64,000 nucleotides of DNA from positions 157,612,977 to 157,676,976 of the forward strand of contig CM023452.1 of assembly GCA_013339765.2 (NCBI GenBank). The letters run 5' to 3'. This document shows, in pieces, positions 43,964 through 53,695 of the stretch. The notes beneath the pieces are model-generated. The model had not been told where the DNA came from and ran no database searches. It saw only the letters and a program-made list of their open reading frames with translations. The stretch comes from Haemaphysalis longicornis (taxonomy: Eukaryota > Arthropoda > Arachnida > Ixodida > Ixodidae). Numbering within the stretch: the first letter of the stretch is position 1; the number at the start of each line of letters is the position of its first letter. Position numbers and translations under genes: made by a program.

Positions 43964-46810
43964 GGAGGAGGTCTGCAGGCGAATACGCATGATAGTGTCC
44001 CGGTGTTTACGATGCTCCTGCTCAAAAAAGTTTTGCCTAATATTTTCACCAGCCAGTGAAGTCACCAGTTGCCGGTTTCATGAAGCTACGAACCAATTTC
44101 GCGAAGACCCAACTTTCGGAAACAAACTCTTCGAAACAACTTTTAATCATGCGCTTAGAGATTTTCTTTCCTTTACGTTTCTTCTTATGGTGCATCCCGT
44201 ATACGGCTCCTCTGGGGCTCGCTCGTTGGAAGCAACCCCGAAAAGCCATTTTTCAGATTGGGTTCCCTTCGCGTGCTCTCCCTAGACGTTTGGAGGATAG
44301 GGAACGAGGATGTACGACTTCCACCCTCGGAGCACCGTATGAAAGGGGAAATTGTGCTTTCCTTGCTTTCGATTTCTCTTTTATTTTATTTTTGTTCTAT
44401 TCTATGTTGGCGCCGAAAAATGTAGGCCCCCGCCTGTTCATCAGGGACCTGCTCGCCTACTCGAGCTACGGAACGCATGTGAGGCCCTTGTAGTACAAAG
44501 CCAGAACACGTTTTATTGCAGTAGGCTCATTATCTTCTTTACACAGCTAATAAGGCAATATCTTGGGGATAACTTTATTTAAACTTATTAGCGTCACATG
44601 TACAAAGGAGCCGCTCTGCACATGCCTAGTCTGCCACGAAGACATGGCCCAGATAAGTGAAAGCAACATGGCATTCAGTGTTTTGGAGGCTGATATGGAA
44701 AATGTACGCGTTAAGCTTGCTTCTCGCGTGTGCGAACGTGCGTTCGTGTGTGTTTACTATAATTGTAACGGTGCAACGTAACTGATGTATATTTAAGTGC
44801 TTTCTTCTGTTCTAACCCAGATGCTGGAAGTGGCTTTGCGTTCCCAGCTTGCACGCATAAATTTGCCAAATCTGTGACCCTCAAGCCACCTTCTGAACCG
44901 CAAACGGTGTTTGCGCAGAACCACTCCCCTTGTGTAACCCGCCTACAACTCTGTGCAGAATATTCAAAGATGGCGTCGCCCGATAATTGGTAAAGAAACC
45001 CTGCAAGACTGCCTATAAACCCTTTCACTCTTTCTTTCGTACTAGGAAGCGGTGCGAAAGCTATAGTTATCGCCAGCACAGAGTGACATGGATGACGTTG
45101 TAGTTGACCACTTGGGCCTTCCAGTTTACACAATGATTTTATTGCGGTTCTCTTTCAAGTGGCGGTCGACTGCGTTTATTGCTGCTAAGAAATGGAAGCT
45201 GGCGCATAGCTTGAGTCTATTGTGGGCAAATCAAGGCGTTACCTGACAGGCGTAGAACAGTAATGTCTGCCCGAGGTTGTTTGTGACACAATATTCTAAG
45301 TATTGAAGGCACTTGTTAACGACGTTCTGAGCGCAATCCGGATTTAGAAAGAAGTTGAAACAGTACTGCGGGGTCTTTTTAACAGAATAGAATGCAGTAG
45401 AGAAACCTTGTGAATTAAGTGGTGCTTTCATTTTGCCCTTCATCATTACTCTTCATACGCGACCATGAGCCCTACGGGAACACCCTTCACGAAGGCGACC
45501 CGGGGGAAGTCGCATCCCCATTTGCTCCCTTCAACGCCATACCCTACCAAGGGAAAGCCGTCTCTTGCAAATCTGCAGCTTCACCCGCTGCACTGCCATC
45601 CTGTTCTCTAGTGATGAGCACACTTCTAATGCAGTCCATGCCACGGCTCTCAGCAAAGCTGATGAGTCCAGTCTCGCTCGGCTCCCGCAAAGGTACACGG
45701 CTACTGCCCGGCTCTCCTCGTTCAGCACTTCTTCGCGAATTGGGTTACGACTCCCCCGACGACGAACCTGTAGTTCAGCCACCCGGAAAAGGGCGGTAGA
45801 GTATGTGGCTGGAGTGGGCGGCACACCGAAAGGAGAAAGACTAAATGGAACGTGCGATGACTTCTCGGGGTCTTCTAACGGACGAGTTTTGCCGGGAACC
45901 GGCGCTTCCTCTGAAAACTTCGAAGACAATCCACACTCAACCAAGTGAAGTCGAATGAAGTCAAGCTGAGACGAAAGAAGGCTAGGGGTGACGGAGTACG
46001 GGAAGTGACCTCATTTGTGAGGATTCGTCAACCAACGGTGATGATGGCCTCTGAAATTGGGCGCTACAACGAGCTAGGCCAGCTGCAACCCGCATTCTTC
46101 CAAATACGCGCACGCATACGCGCGCGCGCACACAAACGCACATTCCCACACAAAGAGGCCGTTACCTAGTGTACATTTCGCTTAGTTGTTGATTTCATGG
46201 GTTTACTATGAGGCACTCTGAGCTGCTTGCCTGGTGAAGGTTACAGACATTATACACCCCAATGTACTCGCGTCCAGGATACGTTGGTGGACTGCCTACT
46301 TATAGAACCGGTCATATTCGTACAACATTCGTGCGCGATATCCAAGGAACTTTTTTTTGGTACTTTTACATCCCATTTTTTGTACTCTGAAAACTTTCTC
46401 TATCTTTCGCTTAGACGGCAGCTCTTCGTAGCTCAAGATCAGACCCAAAGTGGTGACTCAGAAGAACGTATTGGCGCTCGTCTCTTAGACATCCCGCTCA
46501 TGTTAAACGCAATCATAACCTTTCTTGGTTTGACAGGTAATACGAAAATGGGGCTACATTGTTCCATCGCATTGTAATTTAGTTGAATAATTGCAACGAT
46601 CGTGACCTAACTCGACTGCAAATTGCACTGGTTTTGGCCGTACGACGCAATTCTATTTACGTGTATTTCTATAATGGAGCATTTCTTGCACCGAGAATCG
46701 TTTCTTCGTTCGAACGGCGCGGCATTCCCATCGACATCATCACGAAGACCTAACCTCCGCTTATCCGAGAAATAACGAAGGTAAGGGAAACAATGGATTG
46801 GGCCATTTAC
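43964..46810. other. Unannotated sequence with one exon-like segment
   Basis: Frames at 44056-44493, 45419-45799 and 45565-45948 lack recognised domains. The second ends in LGYDSPDDEPVVQPPGKGR, which looks protein-like, but the upstream part does not. No repeat was recognised. Confidence 0.3.
46415..46536 (+). other. Candidate exon (weak)
   Basis: The 122-bp segment lies between an acceptor-like pyrimidine-rich CTTTCGCTTAG (ending 46414) and a donor GTAATA (46537). The frame from 46227 stays open across it, giving residues such as RQLFVAQDQTQSGDSEERIG. The sequence matches no family I know. It is a guess from splice-site shape only. Confidence 0.15.
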
Positions 46811-46883
46811 GAAGTACCATCATCACCATCATCACATCCACCACCAACACCACACACATCATCATCATCATCATCACCATCGA
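46811..46883 (+). repeat. CAT-type trinucleotide repeat
   Basis: Interrupted CATCAC/CCACCA/ATCATC units. No gene is present. Confidence 0.9.
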
Positions 46884-47395
46884 TTTCTCTGCCCTTAAGG
46901 AAGAGCGTCGTGGCTCCTGTTTCTAACTACAAATGGGAGCGGATTTTTCAAGCGAACGTTTCTGTGCCTCACTAATGACGACCGTAAGCGAACACGCAAA
47001 GCAGGAAATCCAACTTTACGTAATGGGAGGTCACGTTATGACGGGGGGTTTCCACAAAGGCACCTGAAGTGCTTCAGTAGAAAAAAAAACGCTTCCTGCT
47101 GTCGGAGTCGAACTTGGGTCCCTCCGTCGCGTCATGAAGCCGTCTTGGTGAAGCGACGTTATGAAGCCGTCTCGGCACTATTTACGAGTAGGAGTTCAGG
47201 AGGCCAAAAATATATAATTCCAATTAAAACTGGTTGCGAAGCCTGCTCTCGCCGTGAAATCGCCCGTCACACCAAAACAAAAGAACAAAGTTCTAGCTCC
47301 AGATGGAACCTTTTAAATTTTCGCATGAAGGCATCAAGAGGCTTAGCTAGTTAGCAGGTCAGAAGTCACGCCCTAGAGAAGTTTCTAGCAGGTCA
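46884..47395. other. Unannotated sequence with a B-box-like trace
   Basis: Near 47103-47125, the minus strand reads AGTTCGACTCC, a B-box match, with no good A box. It may be the rest of an old tRNA-derived element. Nothing else was recognised. Confidence 0.3.
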
Positions 47396-47928
47396 AACAA
47401 AAATAGCAGTGGCTTAGCTCGGCTATGCCAGGATATACGTAGCGTGAGCTAAAGTTCAGCTGGTTATTCTTAGTTTTCTGGTTGTCCAGGATTAGCTGAT
47501 TATCATGCTTACTGCTGCTAAAGGATTTCCAATCCAATCAATCCAGTCCGGTCCAATCTAATCCAGTCCAGTCACTGCTCCTCGTGCATGCGCAGCATGG
47601 CTCTCCAGAAGCAACGCGAAACGGCTATCAAGCGGCTCCGGCGCAACGTCAGACCTGGCTGTGCAAGCGCCGGCGCCAGTGCGTCGCCGCGGCTATGACG
47701 TCACTCCTCTGGAATGCGCAGAGGGGGGAATGTGCAGACACATTTCTCTACGCACACGTCCTCCAATTGGATTGGATCCAATCCAATACAATACAATTCA
47801 ATACAATTCCAAACAATCCAGTTCTATCCAATCCAATCCAATAATGCTTCTCGCGCTTGCACAGCACGGCCCTTCATGGTCCACGCAAAACTGCTCAACC
47901 TCGGCCAGTGTACCTTACGCTACAAAAA
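47396..47928 (+). repeat. CCAAT-rich interspersed repeat, copy R2
   Basis: It begins AGCAGTGGCTTAGCTCGG like R1, contains the weak B-box-like GTTCAGCTGG and CCAAT/AATCC runs (about 47757-47845), and ends in a decayed form of the 3' hairpin (TACCTTACGCTACA) with an A tail at 47913-47928. It lies head-to-tail with the next copy, the junction being CTACAAAAAATAGCAG. Confidence 0.7.
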
Positions 47929-47986
47929 ATAGCAGTGGCTTAGCTCGGCTATGCAGTATATACTTAGTGTGAGCCAAGGTTCATCG

Positions 47987-48137
47987 TAGAGGCGCAGCGG
48001 TGGCGTAGAGGTAGAGCATACGCCTCGCGTGGAGAAGCACCGTAGTTCGAATCCCGGTGCCGGACAGTTCCCACCAGATTAAAAAAAAATCCGCGTATTG
48101 ATGTAATTGCAGACTGGGGCTTGGGATGCGGCCTGAG
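47987..48137 (+). mobile_element. tRNA-derived 5' region of the composite insertion
   Basis: The block has an A-box-like GTGGCGTAGAGGTAGAGCA (48000-48018) and a perfect B box (GTTCGAATCCC, 48045-48055), the spacing of a pol III type 2 promoter. Stem pairing is too poor for a functional tRNA. After GGTGCCGG it continues with a run of A (48080-48088) and ATCCGCGTATTGATG. The sequence is unrelated to the Ruka-like SINE body. It could be an independent SINE head or the native 5' UTR of this RTE family. Confidence 0.7.
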
Positions 48138-50267
48138 GATGTGGATGTGCTAGGAAGGGTACCGTGTAGTGACCACCGCATCGTAACATCTCGAATTAAG
48201 ATAGATTTGAGGTGGGACCGCAACAAACTAGTACGAAAGCAGCCGAATAATGAGCTAACAGTAAGACCCACAGTAGAAGAATTCAGGATCGCGCTTCAGA
48301 ACCGATATTCAGCCCTTAACCGAAGAAGAAGGGTTTACGACACCGGAAGCCAGCGACAACCTTACAGGCATTATCGCGGAGTCTGCAGTAGCATACGGGG
48401 GCACGATGGCTAGACAGGATACTGGTAAACTTTCCCAGGAGATGAAAGATTTAATTAGGAAACGGCAAACCCTGATAATCTCCACCTCAGCTGACAGAAG
48501 AAAACTAGCGGAGCTTTCGAAGTTAATCAGTAAGCGTAAGACAGCTGACATACAGAAGTATAATATGGAGAGGGTCGAATATGCTGTAAAGAATGAAGGT
48601 AGTCTGAAAGCCATGAAGAGGCGTCTTGGCATGGGAAAAAAATCAGATGTACGCACTTAAAGACAAACAAGGCAATGTCATCACAAATAGGGATAAAATA
48701 GTCACACTAGCCGAGGAGTTTAATAGGGATCTGTACAGTAGCCGGGACATCCAGGATAATGCCGATCGAAAAAATAGTTCAGAGCAGATAGACATCTCAC
48801 CAGTAACGACTGAAGAAGTAAGGAAGGCTTTGAGAGAAATGAAAGGGGGCAAAGCACCTGGTGAGGATCGCATAACGGCAAACCTCTCGAGGCATGGCGG
48901 GGAAATTATACTTGAAAAACTGGCAAACCCGTATACGCAATGCCTAATGCCCGCAAGTGTACCGGAATCTTGGAAGAACGCGAACATCATCATAATCCAT
49001 AAGAAAGGTGACATGAAGGACTTGAAAAATTACAGGCCGATCAGCTTATTGTCAGTTGTCCACAAGGTACTTTCCAAGGTAATCGCTAACAGAAATTCTG
49101 CTACCTCGAATTTCAGTCAACCTAAAAAACACGCAGGGTTCCGTAAAGGCTATTCAACAATGGACCACATCCACACGATCAATCAGGTGATAGAGAAGTG
49201 CGCGGAGTATTCTGAACCCCTATATATAGCCCTCATAGATTATCAGAAAGCATTTGACTCGGTCGAAACCCTAGCAGTTATTCAGGCATTACGAAACCTG
49301 GGGGTAGATGAGCATCTTGTAAGAATACTAGAGGATATCTACAATGGGTCGACCGCTACCATCATCCCCCATAAAGACAGACAAGGAGACACAATATCTC
49401 CAATGTTACTCACAGCATGTTTACAAGAAGTATTACGAACATTGAATTGGAAACAGATGGGAGTAAGGAATAATGTAGAATACCTCAGTAACCTCAGATT
49501 TACTGATGACGTTGCCTTGCTAAGTAACTCGGGAAAACGAATTGCAAAGCATGCTTTCCAAACTGGACAAACAGAGTAGAACCGTGGGCATGAAATTTAA
49601 TATGCAGACAACCAAAGTAATGATCAATAACCTCGGGACAGCACAGCGGTTTGAGATAGATGGCGAGGCAGTGGAAGTGGTAGGCAATATATCTACTTCG
49701 GCCAAGTTGTGACCCCACATCCCAAACCATGAAACAGAGATAATTACAAGGATAAGAATGAGCTGGAGTTCATACGGCAGACATTCCCAGATAATGAATG
49801 GCAGCCTACCATTGTCCCTGGAGAGTTAAAGTGTATGACAGCGGCATCTTACCGGTACCCACCTACGGGGCAAAAACTTGGGGGCTCACTAAGAGGGTTC
49901 AACTTAAATTGAGAACGACTCAGCGGGCAATGGAACTGGAGATGATAGGTGTAACATTAGGAGACAAGAAGAGAGCGGAGTGGGTCAGGGAACAAACGTG
50001 TGTTAAGGACAAATTAGTAGAAATTAGGAAGTGGACGTGGGCAGGGCATGGAATGCGAAGGCAAGATAACCATTGGTCATTAAGGGTAACAGAATGGATC
50101 CCTATAGAAGGGAAGCGTAACAGGGGCCGGCAGAAGGTTAGATGGGCAGATGAGATGAAGACGTTTGCAGAGATAAATTGGTCGCAGTTAGCGCAGTACC
50201 GGGGTAGTTGGAGATTATAGGGAGAGGCCTTTGCCCTGCAGTGGGCGTAGATAGGCTGGTGATGATG
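48138..50267 (+). pseudogene. RTE-type LINE copy 2 (endonuclease end, reverse transcriptase, C-terminus)
   Basis: The first frame gives CSDHRIVTSRIKIDL, the C-terminal end of an exonuclease-endonuclease-phosphatase domain (SDHR). The best frame (48626-49579) has NYRPISLLSVVHKV (near 49030), motif A DYQKAFDSVE (near 49250), motif B RQGDTISPML (near 49380) and motif C FTDDVALLS (near 49500), where FADD is usual. About ten residues before motif B are missing. The C-terminal part (49798-50220) has the DKKRAEWVREQT and VTEWIP segments. Frameshifts near 48330, 48630, 49550, 49690 and 49830 show the copy is dead. Confidence 0.9.
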
Positions 50268-50731
50268 AAGGTTCAGCTGTTTATTCTTAGGTTTTCTGGT
50301 TGTCTAGGATTAGCTGTTTATCATGCTTACTGCGGCTAAAAGATCTCCAATCCAATCTAATACAGTCCAGTCTAGTCACTGCTCCTCGCGCATGCGTATC
50401 GCGGCCTTCCAGTAGCCACACGAAACCGCTATCAAGCGGATCCGGCGCAGCGTCAGAATTGGCTACTGCGCAATGGAGGCGCACAGCTGAGCCCGCGCCG
50501 GCGCCAGTGCGTCTGCCGCCGCTATGACGTCATTCCTCTGGAATGCGCACACGGGCGAATGTGGAGACCCAGTTCATAACACACCCGTAATCCGATTCCA
50601 ATCCAATACAATTCAATTTATTCCAATTCAATCCGAATCTAATCCAATGCTCCTCGCTCTTGCGCAGTACGACCCTTCAATGTACACGGGAAACTGCTCA
50701 ACCTCGGCCAGTGTAGCTTACGATACAAAAA

Positions 50732-53171
50732 AGCGATTACATAAAAACAGAGCGGCAAACAAAACCAAATCTCCGTTCTCCCAAGCAAGTTGAGTCAAAG
50801 TCAGAGTCCAAAATTCACTCTCCCAAAGCTGAAAACCCAAACTGCCAGCGCTTATAGCCAAAGCCCACTTCAACTCAACCAAAGTACAAAGCCCACGTGC
50901 AACCCTTCCAAGAAAATCTATATCATCATCATCATCATCCCAATCGCTAATTGTGTGTGCTGCCAAACTATGTTTTCGTACTACGAAAGGGCCGCTATGC
51001 ATGCAAAGACACCCATTGTTAAGTTATGTGGCGTGTGACAGATGTACCCTTTGTGAAAGCCATTGTGTAAATTCGGCTTTTTGCAGTGAGCTTCACTAGG
51101 ACGTCAACGCCTTCAGTAAGGCATAGAAATCTTGGCTTTAACAAACACTTCTCGCGAACTTAAGCACGAAAGGATGCAAGAACGGCAGTGTCCTGTGCTT
51201 ATCTTTGAGGCTTCCCACCTTCGTTCTCACGTTTGATGTTCTTATCTGCGTGTTGAAGACATGCGAGTGACAGTACGCGGAGGAATTATGCAACGTCAAA
51301 ACATTTCGATGGAGTACATGTTTGCGAACCACCGTTCGCCCTAATACAGCGCGGACCGAGAGAGCAGATTCCTCCTGTAATTTCCAAGTGCCGCGACGCA
51401 ACAAATTAAGGTAAAAATATATAAAAAATAAAAATGCAGGATAGCGGGAAGGAGGGTGGGAGGGAGAGGAAAGGCGTGCACCAGGAATAAATCGCTTCCA
51501 TACGTATGAAAAAAAAACTTTGGGACACACGTGGAACACCAGAAAAAGGCGAGCGAGGAGACTTTCGCGACGGCATGTAAGGACCACGGCGTTCAAAATA
51601 AGTTGTCGGGAAAGACGGGCGCGAGTGCCACATAAACTACAGACAGCAGCGAAAAGAACCAAGGGCTGCCCATGTCTTAGGCGTGCAGACACCCCAGGCG
51701 TTGTTTAAACACGGCGTCCCTGGAGCTTGACGCTTCCCTCGCAATGTCCCTCCCATCATCCCATGTTAATTAGAATTCCCGGGATGGCGAAGGAAAATGT
51801 ATTTCGGTGCCAGTCTCGGCACCGCCGGTCATGGCTGATACTTTCTGGGGTCGGAAAGATGGAGAAAGGAATCGGAGAGGGAGAACGATCAGAGGTAGGG
51901 AGAAACGCCCAAGTGTAAGGCACTGCCTTTTGCGGCGGTTGTGTACGTGACGCTGACTCGGGCCGCTGAAGGGACACCATCTTGGAAAGAAGGAGTTGCC
52001 ATCGCCTCCTTCATCCCAAGGCCACCTCCTCCCAGACATCATTGGAGTGTCACGAATGCACAAGAGGTTTTCCGAAACCGCCATCAAGATGTTCTTAGTT
52101 CGATAACAAGACGTTGCTCTCAGCAGGACGTGGACTTCTTACTACAGCGCATTTACGTCCCCGAAGGGACGGGCGTGTGGTGCGTGGGATGGGAGAGCCA
52201 CGCGTGAAACCACCGCGCGTGTTCCTGAATCAAAATTGCGTGCAGTAAGAAAGGGATAGTTTGTTCAGAGTGCAAGAGACATGGTAGCCCTCATTCAGTG
52301 GCTTGTTCCTATGGGCCGGTGGCGTAATTTTAGCCCCCCAAATCCGGACACACGAGACTAGATAGGACAAGGGGCAGGACTACCGCTTGTCTTTGTCTTT
52401 CTAGCATGAAGATATTGTCGCCAAGTTATGGCAAATTAGCCCAGCAACAACTTATTTTTTTAGTATTTATTATTAGTTGCGGCGTAACCTGTGAGTTAGA
52501 GCAGCAGCCGGATATACTTCTATCCCTGGGCCAACGTTTTTTTTTTTATATATATTAAAATTGACTGAGGAACCGGGCCACAGGTCGCGTTCTAGACGAG
52601 CGTACAGTTCCTCAAGATGCCTTGCCTTTCCTACAAAAAAATACTGTACGGGACTACTGTGCATAAATGCCTCTACGTAAACATGCCAATAATTATCACC
52701 GCTGCCATCATCTTTCACTACCTTTCATAATGCCACATCTGCCGTTGTCATTACTGCTTTAAAGTCATTTGGCGTAGCGATTAAGCCAGGTGCTTTTGAC
52801 AGGCCAAGATCGCCAATCTCACTAGTAACCGTTCCCTCTCTAGTTCTCCTATGTATACCTATCGTGTGCTTCGTCATACTCTCCTGGCAATGTAACGCCG
52901 ACTTTCGGATATCATGTTGCGTTCTAGCGTGAACAGCCCCTTAAGATGTCTCAAAAGAGTGACAGGGCGAAAGCTACATAACTTCGGGTGAGCCACGGTA
53001 TATATACAATGTTTTCCTGGTTACATCACCAGTGAAAGACTATTGTCGTACGGCTGAAAGAGATTTCCAGCGTCGTAACAATTATTTCTAGCTGCACGAA
53101 TCCATAGTAATTTTTTTTACCATGCGAGATTTTGTTGAATTTAGTATCACTGTTGGCGCTGTGGCGGTGCT
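50732..53171. other. Unannotated sequence
   Basis: An ATC repeat (about 50921-50940) lies in an otherwise plain stretch. The minus-strand frame 51138-51692 (184 codons) has no recognised domain and an overlapping counterpart on the other strand. No element edges were found. Confidence 0.35.
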
Positions 53172-53415
53172 AATAATAGTCATCATATGCATCGAAGAGA
53201 TCGTCGTCTTCTTCGTGCCGAGTAGTAGATGCAAATTGATCCTCAGCATTCTAGACTTCCACCAGCTCTTCGTCATCGACTCGAGGCAGCGGTAGCGAGA
53301 TCTCCAAGTCGTCTCTGGAAGGAGTGGCACGCTCGTAGCCATGTCTCCAATTCTCCGGAACGGCTTCTAGAGAATGCGCGACCGCGCTAACACCTCCCAA
53401 GCAGGGTGCCCTTCA
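53172..53415 (-). pseudogene. Unidentified acidic protein remnant
   Basis: One minus-strand frame reads from APCLGGVSAVAHSLEAV through ENWRHGYERATPSRDD to LPRVDDEELVEV, then a TAG stop near 53255, and continues in frame with EDQFASTTRHEEDDDLFDAY before a stop. The charge pattern (many D and E near the end) and continuity across one stop suggest a decayed gene or transposase tail. A different frame on the same strand is also open (53088-53342) but has less protein-like composition. I do not recognise the family. Confidence 0.4.
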
Positions 53416-53489
53416 CCTTTAGCATTAGCGCTGAAGTTCTTTATTTCCTATGCGCGGTAACTCTTGACAACAGCTCTGGACATATTTTT

Positions 53490-53695
53490 TTTTGCCAAAG
53501 CCACTGCATGATCCGGAGATTCGGCGATCGCAGCGAGGAACGCGCTCACGAGCGCTCGGCATTTTCTGGTTGCTCGGAGTTTTCCCAGTTCTTCATATTT
53601 TTTTGCTAAAGACGCTGCACGTTCCGGGTACGCTCGGCCGTCGCCGCGAGGCCCATGCTCACGAGCGCTAAGCATTTCTTGGTATTTATTTCTGC
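53490..53695 (-). repeat. Diverged tandem duplication, period about 113 bp
   Basis: Two units share TTTTTTTGC.AAAG.C.CTGCA, CACGAGCGCT (53547-53556 and 53660-53669) and GCATTT.TGG. The period is not a multiple of three, so the minus-strand frame across it (53448-53675), which is rich in A, R and K, does not repeat the same peptide. It sits just upstream of the acidic remnant on the minus strand. Confidence 0.65.

Larger units (their letters stand above)
47984..50267 (+). mobile_element. Composite insertion: tRNA-like 5' end joined to an RTE body
   Basis: The whole 2284-bp unit is flanked by an exact 8-bp duplication AAGGTTCA (47976-47983 and 50268-50275), so the tRNA-like part and the RTE part entered as a single insertion. 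From 47987 to about 48137 there is a tRNA-like head and a short A-rich body. From about 48138 the sequence reads as the end of an RTE endonuclease, then reverse transcriptase, to a GATGATG tail at 50261-50267. The whole 5' part of the endonuclease is missing. Confidence 0.85.
47928..50731 (+). repeat. CCAAT-rich interspersed repeat, copy R3, split by a composite insertion
   Basis: The first 56 bp (47928-47983) match the start of R1 and R2. The rest (50268-50731) continues from GTTCAGCTG through the CCAAT runs to TGTAGCTTACGATACA and an A tail. The insertion at 47984-50267 separates the two parts and duplicated AAGGTTCA. So R3 was present as the second unit of a tandem pair before that insertion. 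Confidence 0.75.

Noticed and set aside
45419..45948. A retrotransposon polyprotein or host gene fragment
   Set aside because: Two overlapping plus-strand frames look partly protein-like but show no protease, reverse transcriptase, integrase or other motif.
48000..48062. A functional tRNA gene
   Set aside because: A and B boxes are present but the acceptor and T arms do not pair, and the block is part of a retroposed insertion.
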